From: Paraburkholderia youngii | Lineage (GTDB): Bacteria; Pseudomonadota; Gammaproteobacteria; Burkholderiales; Burkholderiaceae | Direction of reading: 5' to 3' | Length of the DNA stretch: 64,000 nt | Assembly (NCBI RefSeq): GCF_013366925.1 | Contig: NZ_JAALDK010000001.1 | Span: forward strand, 5,454,001-5,518,000 | Part shown: piece by piece, positions 28,398 through 37,426 of the stretch | Position numbering within the stretch: position 1 is the stretch's first letter | Layout of the letters: each line of letters begins with the position of its first letter | Position numbers and translations under genes: made by a program | Notes under the pieces: model-generated | What the model was told of the DNA's origin: nothing | The model's input: the letters and a program-made list of their open reading frames with translations, nothing else | Databases searched by the model: none

Positions 28398-29513
28398 ATG
28401 CAAACACAAACCCATCCGTTGATTTCCCCGTCGCTCGGCACCGAGCGGTACCTGACGAGCTTCCACTACGGCCCGACGGGCGGACAGAAGATCTACATCC
28501 AGTCGTCGCTGCATGCCGACGAGCTGCCGGGGATGCTGGTCGCATGGGAACTGCGCCAACGCGTCGCCGCCCTCGAGACGGCGGGCAGGTTGCGCGGCGA
28601 AATCGTCATCGTGCCGGTACCCAATCCGATCGGCCTCAACCAGCGGGTGCTCGGGCACATGGTTGGCCGCTTCGAAAGCGGCACCGCGGCGAACTTCAAT
28701 CGCAACTTCCACAATCTGGCCGAGCTCGTGATGCCGCGCATCGAGCCTCACCTGACCGGCGACGCGCAACGGAACCTGCGCGCCGTGCGCGCCGCAATGC
28801 GCGAGGCGCTCGCCGAGCAAACGCCGACCACCGAGCTCGAATCGCAGCGCCTCGCGCTGCAGCGCCTGTCATACGATGCCGACGTCGTGCTCGACCTGCA
28901 CTGCGACTTCGAAGCGGCGATGCATCTGTTCACGAACCCCGACACGTGGCCCGACGTCGAGCCACTCGCGCGCTATCTCGACGCGAAGACTTCGCTGCTC
29001 GCGCTCAATTCGATCGGCAATCCGTTCGACGAGATTCACAGCTTCAGTTGGTCCGAGCTGCGTGCCCGCTACGGCGAGCGCTATCCGATTCCGAATGGCT
29101 CGATCTCGGTAACGATCGAGCTGCGCGGCCAGGCGGACGTGAGCTACGCGTTCGCCGAGCGCGACGCGAATGCGATCGTCGAATACCTGACGTTTCGCGG
29201 CGTCATCGACGGCACACCCGCGCCGTTGCCGGAGCTCGCGTTCCAGGCCACGCCTTTCTCCGGCAGCGAGCCGCTCGTCGCACCGATCTCCGGCGTGCTC
29301 GTGTTCCGCGCGCCGCTCGGTGTCTGGGTCGATCCCGGCGAGGCGATCGCCGACATCGTCGATCCGCTGACCGGCCGCGTCGTCACGATCACGAACTCCG
29401 TCGCCGGCGTGCTATATGCGCGGCAACGTGCGCGCTTCGCCACCGCGGGGCTGGAGGTCGCGTGTGTCGCTGGAGCCGAGCCTATTCGTAGCGGCTCGCT
29501 GCTGCCGAACTAA
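28398..29513 (+). CDS. Succinylglutamate desuccinylase/aspartoacylase family protein (M14-like)
   Basis: Zinc-dependent amidohydrolase-like protein of 371 residues, cytosolic. The zinc site is visible as HADELPG (His and Glu) near residue 39 and DLHCDFEAAMHLFT near 169. GTAANFNRNFHN supplies the usual Arg/Asn substrate contacts. The C-terminal part is a beta-rich lipoyl-like domain (APISGVLVFRAPLGVWVDPGEAI). Family members deacylate amino-acid conjugates. No arginine-degradation genes are beside it, so the substrate is unknown. Single gene, with a candidate GntR-type operator upstream. Confidence 0.88.
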   Translation: MQTQTHPLISPSLGTERYLTSFHYGPTGGQKIYIQSSLHADELPGMLVAWELRQRVAALETAGRLRGEIVIVPVPNPIGLNQRVLGHMVGRFESGTAANFNRNFHNLAELVMPRIEPHLTGDAQRNLRAVRAAMREALAEQTPTTELESQRLALQRLSYDADVVLDLHCDFEAAMHLFTNPDTWPDVEPLARYLDAKTSLLALNSIGNPFDEIHSFSWSELRARYGERYPIPNGSISVTIELRGQADVSYAFAERDANAIVEYLTFRGVIDGTPAPLPELAFQATPFSGSEPLVAPISGVLVFRAPLGVWVDPGEAIADIVDPLTGRVVTITNSVAGVLYARQRARFATAGLEVACVAGAEPIRSGSLLPN

Positions 29514-29534
29514 ATACCCTTCCTCCGAATTTCG

Positions 29535-30011
29535 TCAGGAAAGAATCTGCCGCCAACACGAGAGCTTCTGTTCGAACGACAGCGTCGCATTCGCCGGGCT
29601 CGACGACGGCAACACGAGCGTTCGATAGCCTGCCGCACCGATGACCGGCGCGAACCGCCCCGCCGTCTTACCGTTGAAGCAAACCTTGTTAAGCAACGGC
29701 GCATGCTCGTGCAACGACTTGAAGTCGTTCGGCTGCGCATGGCGGATCGCCGAGTCGAGACTGCCTTGACGATGGCATGCATCAAGCACATCCCAGATGC
29801 CGATCCGATGCGCGAGCACGCGTGCGAGGCGCTCTTCATACGGCAACCCGTGCAGCGCGGGTTCGCCGAGCACCGTGCCGAGTAGGCGCCAGAACTGGTT
29901 GCGCGGATGCGCGTAATACTGCGCCGCGGCCAGTGACGCTTCGCCGGGAAAACTGCCGAGTATCAGCGTGTGCGTATCGGCCGCGACGACCGGCGGAAAG
30001 CCGCGCAACAT
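29535..30011 (-). CDS. DNA-deoxyinosine glycosylase (uracil-DNA glycosylase superfamily, HDG type)
   Basis: A 158-residue base-excision enzyme of the UDG superfamily family 6. Motif 1 is LILGSFPGEASL followed by YYAHPRNQFW, where Asn-38 corresponds to the catalytic Asn of hypoxanthine-DNA glycosylases. Motif 2 is VLPSSSPAN near the C-terminus. It removes hypoxanthine from deaminated adenine. The start codon shares one base with the ubiC stop (TGATG), so translation is coupled to ubiC. An unusual partnership for a ubiquinone gene. Confidence 0.88.
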   Translation of the reverse strand: MLRGFPPVVAADTHTLILGSFPGEASLAAAQYYAHPRNQFWRLLGTVLGEPALHGLPYEERLARVLAHRIGIWDVLDACHRQGSLDSAIRHAQPNDFKSLHEHAPLLNKVCFNGKTAGRFAPVIGAAGYRTLVLPSSSPANATLSFEQKLSCWRQILS

Positions 30012-30727
30012 CAGCGGCTCCGATCGTCCGACGTGCGCGGCGCGGCATGCGCGCGCGACGCGGTGTGATCGAGCGGACGGCCGTGGTCGCGTATCCGCTC
30101 GTGCGCGACATGCGCGGCTGGAACGCGCTCGGTCGCGGCGCCCGGGCGCCCCGCCTGCTCCAACCAGGCCAGATGCTCCCACAATGCCGGCAGCATGCAT
30201 TCGGACACCATCAAAGGCGCGCCGTGGCGCTCGAACACCGAGCGCCGTGCGACCAGCGCATGCGGCTCATCCACGACGCCACCGCCGATCTCACGCGCGG
30301 CCAGCCGATACAACGGATGCCGCTTCCCCACCCTGCGGCTCACCAGCGACGAACGCGCGACGCCGCTATCGCTGTACAGCAACTCGGCGAGCGGCCGCGT
30401 GCGCAGCCGCCGCGTCGCCTGCCAGATGCCGACGCTCGCGGCACGCGGCGTCACGCTATGCGCGGCGACGAACGGCACGCCATCGACCGACAGCACTACT
30501 TCGCGCACCCACACGGGCGCGCGCGGCGTGAGTCCGAGCGCGGCGGCTTCGTCCGGCCACGGCAGCGCGATCGCTTCGCGCGTCACCCGCACCGCGACCG
30601 CGCCGAGCGCGCGCAGATGCGCGGTCAGCGAACCGCCGCGGGTCAGCCAGTCTTTCTGGGCAGCGCTGAAAGTGGGCAAGGGCGCGACGCGCCAGTGGGG
30701 GTCGGCGGGATTGAAACGGATAGGCAT
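30011..30727 (-). CDS. ubiC: Chorismate pyruvate-lyase
   Basis: First step of ubiquinone synthesis, splitting chorismate into 4-hydroxybenzoate and pyruvate. Similarity to E. coli UbiC is recognisable: [24 protein letters not shown] with Arg-75, and [14 protein letters not shown] with Glu-177, matching the active-site Arg and Glu. The protein is 238 residues, some 50 longer than typical, because of a low-complexity Arg/Ala/His tail after about residue 190. That tail is probably disordered. It overlaps the glycosylase start by one base. htpG lies upstream on the same strand, separated by a terminator. Confidence 0.88.
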   Translation of the reverse strand: MPIRFNPADPHWRVAPLPTFSAAQKDWLTRGGSLTAHLRALGAVAVRVTREAIALPWPDEAAALGLTPRAPVWVREVVLSVDGVPFVAAHSVTPRAASVGIWQATRRLRTRPLAELLYSDSGVARSSLVSRRVGKRHPLYRLAAREIGGGVVDEPHALVARRSVFERHGAPLMVSECMLPALWEHLAWLEQAGRPGAATERVPAAHVAHERIRDHGRPLDHTASRAHAAPRTSDDRSR

Positions 30728-30829
30728 GGTGTCGGATTATAGCGGCGCGCTCCGACGGCATTTTTTCGCAGCGACGCTTGCGCTGATCGCGCGCCGCTCC
30801 AAGCAAGAAGCCGGCGCGAACCGACGGGC

Positions 30830-30860
30830 AAAAAAAAATGCGCTGCCGAAGCAGCGCATT
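30830..30860 (-). terminator. Terminator of htpG
   Basis: A 10-bp perfect stem (AATGCGCTGC and complement) with a CGAA tetraloop lies 70 bases past the htpG stop. On the minus strand it is followed by a run of nine T. Confidence 0.95.
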
Positions 30861-30929
30861 GCCGAACCACCACAGAGCGTCAATCCAATAAGAACGCCAT
30901 CAACGCTCCCGGTTCGCCTTCACTGAAAC

Positions 30930-32828
30930 TCAACCCGCGCGCGACAGCAGCAACGCATTGGTCCGCTTCACGAAGCTCGCCGGATCTTCCAGCGCGCCGC
31001 CTTCGGCGAGCAATGCCTGATCGAACAGCAGATGGCACCAGTCGTCGAAATTCGCGCTATCGGCATGCAGACCCTTGACGAGCGCGTGCTCCGGATTCAC
31101 TTCGAGAATCGGATGGAACTCCGGCGCCTGCTGGCCCGCGGCCTTCAGCATGCGCTGCAGGTAGCCGCTCATTTCGCCGTCGTCGGCAACGAGGCACGAC
31201 GGCGAGTCGGTCAGGCGGAAGGTCAGACGCACGTCCTTCGCCTTGTCCTTCAGCGCTTCCTTCATCTTCTCGACGAGCGGCTTGAACTCTTCGCCGATCT
31301 TCTCCTGCGCCTGCTTTTCCTCGTCGTTCAGTGCGCCGAGATCGAGATCGCCGCGCGCGACGCTTTGCAGCGGCTTGCCGTCGAATTCGTTGAGGAACGA
31401 CAGCATCCATTCATCGACGCGATCGGTCAGCAGCAGCACTTCGACGCCCTTCTTGCGGAACACTTCGAGATGCGGGCTGTTCGACGCGGCTTGCCAGGTG
31501 TCGGCGGTCACGTAGTAAATCTTCGTCTGCTCGGGCTTCATGCGAGCGACGTAGTCGGCCAGCGACACGGTCTGCTCGGCCGTGCCCGTATGCGTCGTCG
31601 CAAAGCGCAGGAGCTTCGCGATGCGCTCGCGATTGGCGAAGTCCTCGCCGATGCCTTCCTTCAGCACCTGGCCGAATTCCTTCCAGAAGCTGGCATACTT
31701 TTCCTTGTCGGCGGCTTCGTCCGAATTCGCCAGTTCTTCGAGCATCGACAGCGCGCGCTTCGTCACGCCTTCGCGGATCGCCTTCACGTCGCGGCTTTCC
31801 TGCAGGATTTCGCGCGACACGTTGAGCGGCAGATCGGCCGAATCGACCACACCCTTCACGAAACGCAGGTAGGTGGGCAGCAATTGCTCGGCGTCGTCCA
31901 TGATGAACACGCGCTTCACGTACAGCTTCAGCCCGCCGCGCTGCTCGCGGTTCCACAGATCGAACGGCGCGTGCGCCGGCACGTACAGCAGTTGGGTGTA
32001 TTCGCTGCGGCCTTCGACGCGGTTATGCGTCCACGTCAGCGGGTCCTGATGATCGTGCGAGATATGCTGGTAGAACTGCTTGTATTGATCTTCGGTGATG
32101 TCGTTCTTCGAACGGGTCCACAGCGCGCTCGCCTGGTTGACGGTCTCGTCCTCGTCCTTCGTGACCATCTCGCTCTTTTCCGCGTCCCACTCTTCCTTCT
32201 GCATCAGGATCGGCAGCGCGACATGGTCCGAGTACTTCTGAATGATCGACTTCAGCCGATACGACGACAGCAGTTCGTCCTCATCGGCACGCAGATGCAG
32301 CGTGATGGTCGTGCCGCGCGCGGCGCGCTCGATGGTCTCCACCGCGAAATCGCCCTCGCCCGCGCTGACCCAGCGCACGCCTTCGGCGGCCGGCAAGCCG
32401 CCGCGGCGCGTCTCGACGGTGATCTTGTCGGCGACGATGAAGCCCGAGTAGAAGCCCACGCCGAACTGGCCGATCAGCGCCGCGTCCTTCTGCTGGTCGC
32501 CCGACAGCTTGCCGAAGAATTCCTTGGTGCCCGAACGCGCGATCGTGCCGAGGTGGGCGATCGTTTCGTCGCGGCTCATGCCGATGCCGTTGTCGTCGAC
32601 CGTGACGGTGCGCGCGGCCTTGTCGTACGACACGCGAATCCGCAGATTCGGATCGTTTTCGTACAGCGCGCTGTTTTCGATCGCCTCGAAGCGCAGCTTG
32701 TCGGCCGCGTCGGACGCGTTCGAGATCAGCTCGCGCAGAAAGATTTCCTTGTTGCTGTACAGCGAATGGATCATCAGTTGCAGAAGTTGTTTCACTTCTG
32801 CCTGAAAGCTCATGGTTTCTTGTGCCAT
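30930..32828 (-). CDS. htpG: Molecular chaperone HtpG (bacterial Hsp90)
   Basis: ATP-dependent cytosolic chaperone of 632 residues, the full family length. The GHKL ATPase domain shows [22 protein letters not shown] and [12 protein letters not shown]. The middle domain has [15 protein letters not shown] and the C-terminal dimerisation domain ends at [10 protein letters not shown]. The ATG at 32828 follows GAGGAAG by 7 bases. The frame stays open far upstream because it runs into the overlapping reading of the MocR gene, which is not part of HtpG. Own terminator downstream. Confidence 0.98.
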   Translation of the reverse strand: MAQETMSFQAEVKQLLQLMIHSLYSNKEIFLRELISNASDAADKLRFEAIENSALYENDPNLRIRVSYDKAARTVTVDDNGIGMSRDETIAHLGTIARSGTKEFFGKLSGDQQKDAALIGQFGVGFYSGFIVADKITVETRRGGLPAAEGVRWVSAGEGDFAVETIERAARGTTITLHLRADEDELLSSYRLKSIIQKYSDHVALPILMQKEEWDAEKSEMVTKDEDETVNQASALWTRSKNDITEDQYKQFYQHISHDHQDPLTWTHNRVEGRSEYTQLLYVPAHAPFDLWNREQRGGLKLYVKRVFIMDDAEQLLPTYLRFVKGVVDSADLPLNVSREILQESRDVKAIREGVTKRALSMLEELANSDEAADKEKYASFWKEFGQVLKEGIGEDFANRERIAKLLRFATTHTGTAEQTVSLADYVARMKPEQTKIYYVTADTWQAASNSPHLEVFRKKGVEVLLLTDRVDEWMLSFLNEFDGKPLQSVARGDLDLGALNDEEKQAQEKIGEEFKPLVEKMKEALKDKAKDVRLTFRLTDSPSCLVADDGEMSGYLQRMLKAAGQQAPEFHPILEVNPEHALVKGLHADSANFDDWCHLLFDQALLAEGGALEDPASFVKRTNALLLSRAG

Positions 32829-32950
32829 GGTCGGACTTCCTCTCTGTTGCGAATGGGGGGATGGGCGGCGGCGCAACCTGTCAAGGCCAGCCGGGCCGGA
32901 GCGCCGGACCGCCGGATCGTCCGCGCAATTGGGGACGATCCGGCGCGGTT

Positions 32951-34408
32951 TCAAGAGGCGCGGCGCGCGACGCCGTCGAGATAACGGCTCAGAAACGCCG
33001 GCAGCTCGGGATCGCCGCAATTGGCGATATTGAAGCGCATCCACGTGCTCGGCGACTGCTGCGGCGAAAACAGGCCGCCCGGCGTGAGCAGGAAGCCAGC
33101 TTCGTGACCGGCCGCGGCGAGCGCGCCCGCATCGACGCCGGTGTCGGCCCACAGGAACATGCCTGCCGTCGGCGTCAGGAACAGCTTCATGCCGGCCTTC
33201 TCGATCATCCGCACGGCCTTCTCGCGCACGCCGTCGAGCCGCGCGCGAATCCGCTCGACGTGCCGCCGGTAGTGGCCCTCGGTCAGGATCTTGTAGATCA
33301 CGCGCTCGTTGAGTTCGGGGCTCGTCATGCCGACCAGCATCTTCTGATTGCTGACCACCATAGCGACTTCCGGCGCGCACGCGATGAAACCGACGCGCAG
33401 ATTCGGCGCGAGCGTCTTCGAAAAGCTGCCGAGGTAGATCACGCGCTTCAACTGATCGAGGCTCGCGAGCCGCGTGCCCGGGTAGCCGGGCGGGCACAGG
33501 TCGCCGTAGATATCGTCCTCGACGACGATGAAGTCGTACGCCTCGGCAAGCCGCAGGATGCGGAACGCCTGCGCGGCGGTCAGCGAGGTGCCGGTCGGGT
33601 TTTGCAGCACCGAGTTGATCACCAGCATTTTGGGGCGCCATTCCTGAACCAGCGCTTCGAGCGCGTCGAGATCGGGACCGTCCGGGGTGTACGGCATACC
33701 GACCAATCGGGCGCCCTGCGACGCGAAGCAGCCGAACATCTGGAACCACGCCGGATCGCCGACGATCACCGCGTCGCCCGGCCTCACGTAGATGCGCGAA
33801 ATCAGGTCGATCGCCTGCGTGATGCCGGACACCATCACGATCTGCTCGGGCGACGCGCCGATCTCCAGCTCCTCGAGCCGCGTCTGCAACTGCTGGCGCA
33901 GCGGCAGGAAACCTTGCGCGGTGCCGATGCCTAGCATCTGCATGCCGCTTTGCCGGCCGAGCGTGCGCAGCGCGTTGGTGATCAGGTCGCCGTCGAGCCA
34001 GCGGGCCGGCAGATAGCCGAGCCCCGGACTGCGCTCGGGCCGCGCGCCCGTATGCAGCATGTTGCGCAGCAGCCAGACGACGTCGATATTGGCCGGCGCG
34101 GCCAGCGTCTCGGCGCGCGGGTGCAGTTCTGAGACCGTGGCTGCGCCGCCCTGGCGCTCGCGTACATAGAAGCCGGAGCCGCGCCGCGACTCCAGGAAAC
34201 CCTGCGCGACGAGCCGCTCGTACGCTTCGACCACCGTGAAGCGCGACACGCCCTTGTCGAGCGCGAGCTTGCGGATAGACGGCATGCGCATGCCGGGGCG
34301 GAACACGCGCTCCTCGATGCGGCGCCGCGCCCACTGGACGAGCTGTTCGACCAGCGTCAGCGACGCGGTATCGTGCGGGGCGGGAATCTGGGCAAGCGGG
34401 ACGGACAT
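32951..34408 (-). CDS. MocR/PdxR-type transcriptional regulator (GntR HTH fused to aminotransferase fold)
   Basis: Chimeric regulator of 485 residues. The winged helix at about 18-80 contains [25 protein letters not shown]. The rest is a fold-type I aminotransferase-like domain with [14 protein letters not shown], the Asp/Tyr region [10 protein letters not shown] and the PLP-lysine motif [17 protein letters not shown]. In this family PLP or its adducts act as the effector. ATG 34408 with TTGGAG upstream is the start. It diverges from a VOC gene, and two direct-repeat operators lie in between. Target pathway unknown. Confidence 0.92.
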   Translation of the reverse strand: MSVPLAQIPAPHDTASLTLVEQLVQWARRRIEERVFRPGMRMPSIRKLALDKGVSRFTVVEAYERLVAQGFLESRRGSGFYVRERQGGAATVSELHPRAETLAAPANIDVVWLLRNMLHTGARPERSPGLGYLPARWLDGDLITNALRTLGRQSGMQMLGIGTAQGFLPLRQQLQTRLEELEIGASPEQIVMVSGITQAIDLISRIYVRPGDAVIVGDPAWFQMFGCFASQGARLVGMPYTPDGPDLDALEALVQEWRPKMLVINSVLQNPTGTSLTAAQAFRILRLAEAYDFIVVEDDIYGDLCPPGYPGTRLASLDQLKRVIYLGSFSKTLAPNLRVGFIACAPEVAMVVSNQKMLVGMTSPELNERVIYKILTEGHYRRHVERIRARLDGVREKAVRMIEKAGMKLFLTPTAGMFLWADTGVDAGALAAAGHEAGFLLTPGGLFSPQQSPSTWMRFNIANCGDPELPAFLSRYLDGVARRAS

Positions 34409-34421
34409 GACGGGCTCCAAC

Positions 34422-34452
34422 TGTACCGAACAGTATCGAGTCGATTGTACCG
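34422..34452. promoter_or_regulatory. Direct-repeat operator of the MocR regulator
   Basis: TGTACCG occurs at 34422-34428 and 34446-34452, 24 bases apart on the same strand, with ACAGT/ACTGT elements following each copy. Direct repeats about two helical turns apart are the known operator form of MocR regulators. They sit just before the MocR start and could control both divergent genes. Confidence 0.6.
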
Positions 34453-34631
34453 TTACTGTGCAGGTCGCGGCCGTTACATTTGAATCCAGCGAAGGGTGGT
34501 CAGGGCATACGAAACCATTCGCATGGCCCGCCGATCCGGCAAACGGTTATGCTTACGGCCCCGGCAGCGTAGCCTACACGCGTGGCGCGCAACGGGCCCT
34601 TGCGCAGAACAGCGTTTTCCGTCGATCCGCC

Positions 34632-35336
34632 ATGACAGCCCTGACAGCCCCATCGCTCATCAGTCTAGATCACCTCGTCGTCTCCGCGCGCACGCTGGAT
34701 GAAGGCGTCCAGTACGTCGCCGATATCCTCGGCGTCGCCCCGGCCGGCGGCGGCGCGCATCCGCTGATGCGGACCCACAATCGCCTGCTCGGCCTGTGGG
34801 GCGGCGTCTACCTGGAAGTGATCGCGATCGATCCGCGCGCCGCGGCCGACACAACCGGTGGCACCGCGCCGCGCCCGCGCCTGTTCGCGCTCGACGACCC
34901 GGCGACGCAGGCGCGACTCGAAAACGGGCCGTATCTGTCGCATTGGGTCGCGCGCGTCGAGCGGCCGAAGCGTCTCGCGACGTGGCAGGCGCAGTATCCG
35001 CAGCGCATCGCGCCGGTCGTGCCGATGACGCGCGGCGATTTCACGTGGGGCCTGACGGTGCCCGACGACGGCTCGTTCCCCGCCTGGCAAGGCGCTGGCG
35101 ACGGCGTGCTGCCGTCGCTGATCCAGTGGGACTCGACGCGGCATCCGTCGCAGTCGCTGGCACCGAGGAACCTCGCGCTGAAAGCGCTGAAAGCCGTGCA
35201 TCCGCGGCCGGAGCCGATTGGCGAGCAACTGCGCTGGCTCGGCGCCGCGCACCTGCTCGACGTCCAGCCGACCGACGGCGCCGCGGCGCTCGTCGCCGAA
35301 TTTGAAACACCCGAGGGTCCACGAACCCTCGGATAA
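34632..35336 (+). CDS. VOC family protein (glyoxalase-like domain)
   Basis: A 234-residue protein beginning TAPSLISLDHLVVSARTLDEGV, the opening of the longer Glyoxalase_3-like group. A second half-module continues with GAHPLMRTHNRLLGLWGGVYLEVIAIDP. No enzymatic role is established for this group. The start at 34632 is chosen since the first residues match the family start. Upstream open frame sequence has no ribosome site. It diverges from the MocR gene, whose direct-repeat operators are 180 bases upstream, so it is a likely MocR target. Confidence 0.82.
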   Translation: MTALTAPSLISLDHLVVSARTLDEGVQYVADILGVAPAGGGAHPLMRTHNRLLGLWGGVYLEVIAIDPRAAADTTGGTAPRPRLFALDDPATQARLENGPYLSHWVARVERPKRLATWQAQYPQRIAPVVPMTRGDFTWGLTVPDDGSFPAWQGAGDGVLPSLIQWDSTRHPSQSLAPRNLALKALKAVHPRPEPIGEQLRWLGAAHLLDVQPTDGAAALVAEFETPEGPRTLG

Positions 35337-35352
35337 GCAGCGCGCGATTGTG

Positions 35353-35385
35353 CAACCGCGGGGCAACCCCGGGGCAACCCCGGGG
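35353..35385. repeat. Triple 11-bp tandem repeat with CCCCGGGG core
   Basis: Three copies of CAACCCCGGGG occur in a row, the first with one C-to-G change. Each copy after the first holds a self-complementary CCCCGGGG. It lies between the VOC and aminotransferase genes. Confidence 0.8.
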
Positions 35386-35464
35386 CGCTCCCGGCGGCAA
35401 TGCTTGCCGAGTCGCGCGATAATTGAAGTTTTGACCGGTTCCAGAAATACCAGCAGAGGAGATC

Positions 35465-36661
35465 ATGGACCAAAGCGACCTGAAAGCCCCGACGTGGCAA
35501 TTGTCCGAACGCGCGCGCAAGCTCACCAGCTCCGCGATTCGCGAAATCCTGAAGGTCACGGAACGGCCCGAAGTCATCTCCTTCGCCGGCGGCCTGCCCT
35601 CGCCGGCCACCTTCCCGGCCGAGCGCATGCGCGAGGCATCCGACCGCATCCTGCGCGACTCGCCCGCCGCTGCGCTGCAGTACAGCGCGACCGAAGGCTA
35701 TCTGCCGCTGCGCGAATGGGTCGCGCAACGCTACTCGATCAACGGCGCGCAGATCCGCCCGTCGCAGGTGCTGATCACGACCGGCTCGCAACAGGCACTC
35801 GACCTGCTCGGCAAGGTGCTGGTTTGCGCGGATAGCCCGGTGCTGGTCGAAACGCCGACCTACCTTGGCGCACTGCAATCGTTCTCGATGTACGAGCCGC
35901 ACTACGTGCAGGTTCCGACCGACGAACAGGGCCTGATCCCGGAAGGCCTGACGCCGGAACTGATCACAGGCGCGCGTCTCTTGTACACACAGCCGAATTT
36001 CCAGAATCCGACCGGCCGTCGTCTGCCGGTCGAACGCCGCCGCGCGCTCGCCGAGTTCGCGAAAAGCTCGCCGTTCCCGGTGATCGAGGACGACCCCTAC
36101 GGCGCGCTCGACTACGCGGGCGAACCGCTGCCGACCATGCTGTCGATGGCGCCCGATCACATCGTCTATCTGGGCTCGTTCTCGAAGGTGCTCGCGCCGG
36201 GTCTGCGCGTCGGCTTCATCATCGCGCCCGAGGAACTGATCTTCAAACTCGTGCAGGCCAAGCAGGCCACCGACCTGCACACGCCGAGCTTCACGCAGCG
36301 CATCGTGCACGAAGTGGTCAAGGACGGCTTCCTCGACACGCACGTGCCGACGATCCGCGAGCTGTATCGCAACCAGTGCGACGCGATGCTCACCGCGCTG
36401 GAACGCTATATGCCCGAAGGCGTCAGCTGGAACCGTCCGGAAGGCGGCATGTTCATCTGGGTCAAGCTGCCGGCGGGCATCGACACGATGAAGCTGCTCG
36501 AAGAAGCGGTCGCGCAAAACGTCGCATTCGTGCCGGGCGCTCCGTTTTTCGCGAGCGAGGCGCAGCACAATACGCTGCGTCTGTCGTTCGTCACCGTGCC
36601 GCCCGCTAAAATCGACGAAGGCGTGGCGCGTCTCGGCGCACTCGTGCGCGCGAAAATTTAA
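35465..36661 (+). CDS. PLP-dependent aminotransferase (fold type I, 2-aminoadipate/LysN-like)
   Basis: A 398-residue class I aminotransferase. Recognisable elements are VISFAGGLPSPATFP, LQYSATEGYLPLREWV, LLYTQPNFQNPTGRRL and VIEDDPYGALDY. The PLP lysine is in IVYLGSFSKVLAPGLRVGFI. This subgroup includes 2-aminoadipate and aromatic or branched-chain transaminases, so exact specificity cannot be read. It is related in sequence to the C-terminal half of the nearby MocR regulator. A GATAAT element near 35420 may serve as -10. RidA follows on the same strand. Confidence 0.9.
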   Translation: MDQSDLKAPTWQLSERARKLTSSAIREILKVTERPEVISFAGGLPSPATFPAERMREASDRILRDSPAAALQYSATEGYLPLREWVAQRYSINGAQIRPSQVLITTGSQQALDLLGKVLVCADSPVLVETPTYLGALQSFSMYEPHYVQVPTDEQGLIPEGLTPELITGARLLYTQPNFQNPTGRRLPVERRRALAEFAKSSPFPVIEDDPYGALDYAGEPLPTMLSMAPDHIVYLGSFSKVLAPGLRVGFIIAPEELIFKLVQAKQATDLHTPSFTQRIVHEVVKDGFLDTHVPTIRELYRNQCDAMLTALERYMPEGVSWNRPEGGMFIWVKLPAGIDTMKLLEEAVAQNVAFVPGAPFFASEAQHNTLRLSFVTVPPAKIDEGVARLGALVRAKI

Positions 36662-36685
36662 AACGGCGTTAGCCGCACTGCCACC

Positions 36686-36726
36686 GGGGCGAAGTTTGCA
36701 CGCGCGTTGCGTGCGGACTTCGCCCC
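36686..36726 (+). other. Long hairpin between the aminotransferase and ridA
   Basis: A 10-bp perfect outer stem (GGGGCGAAGT and complement) plus a 6-bp inner stem (GCACGC/GCGTGC). No T-run follows, so it is more likely an mRNA-processing or attenuation element than a classic terminator. Confidence 0.5.
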
Positions 36727-36765
36727 GCCTGCATTCATGCAATCTCACCGTAACGAGGACACGAC

Positions 36766-37230
36766 ATGGCTCAATCGAATGTGTACGACAAGCTCAAGGA
36801 ACTCGGCATCGAACTGCCGGCAGCGGGTGCGCCGGCAGCGGCCTATGTGATGAGCGCGCAAAGCGGCAACACGGTGTACCTGTCGGGTCACATCGCGAAG
36901 AAGGACGGCAAGGTCTGGGTCGGCAAGCTCGGCGCGACGCTCGGCACCGACGAAGGCAAGGCCGCCGCGCGCTCGATCGCAATCGATCTGCTCGCCACCT
37001 TGCATGCGCACGTCGGCGACCTGAACCGCGTCACGCGCATCGTCAAGCTGATGAGCCTCGTGAACTCGACGCTCGAGTTCACCGAGCAGCATGTGGTCAC
37101 CAACGGCGCGTCCGAGCTGATCGCCGACGTGTTCGGCGAGCGCGGCAAACACGCGCGCTCGGCATTCGGCGTCGCGCAGATTCCGCTCGGCGCGTGCGTC
37201 GAGATCGAACTGATCGCCGAGGTCGAATAA
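36766..37230 (+). CDS. RidA family protein (YjgF/YER057c/UK114)
   Basis: A 154-residue RidA-superfamily protein. True RidA hydrolyses reactive enamine/imine intermediates released by PLP enzymes. The sequence has VYDKLKELGIELPAAGAPAAAYV, TVYLSGHIAKKDG and the C-terminal RSAFGVAQIPLGACVEIELIAEVE. In RidA the catalytic Arg is in the segment before the end (VARLPKG); here the corresponding segment is VAQIPLG, with Gln in place of Arg. It therefore belongs to the longer Rid subgroup and may not have imine deaminase activity. It follows a PLP aminotransferase, which is suggestive context. Confidence 0.88.
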   Translation: MAQSNVYDKLKELGIELPAAGAPAAAYVMSAQSGNTVYLSGHIAKKDGKVWVGKLGATLGTDEGKAAARSIAIDLLATLHAHVGDLNRVTRIVKLMSLVNSTLEFTEQHVVTNGASELIADVFGERGKHARSAFGVAQIPLGACVEIELIAEVE

Positions 37231-37255
37231 GCATCGAAGCGATATGACGATGCAG

Positions 37256-37297
37256 GCGATGCCGCGTGAGATTCGCAAATAATTCACGCGGCATCGC
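37256..37297 (+). terminator. Hairpin after ridA (weak terminator)
   Basis: A 14-bp perfect stem (GCGATGCCGCGTGA and complement) with a 14-base AT-rich loop lies 26 bases past the ridA stop. No T-run follows. Confidence 0.5.
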
Positions 37298-37426
37298 GAG
37301 GCGAACGCGCTGTCTGGTGTCACGCACCGGCGGCGCGTTTTTGTTTTATGGCGACGGTGGATCGTCGCCGCGCAGCCGGATAGAATCCGCGAATTCCCTC
37401 AACGTCCATTGCGCCGGGGCCTGTCG

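Noticed and set aside
30930..34334. A single 1134-codon frame covering htpG and part of the MocR gene
   Set aside because: The first 500 codons are a wrong-frame reading of the MocR coding sequence. True HtpG begins at 32828 with its own ribosome site.
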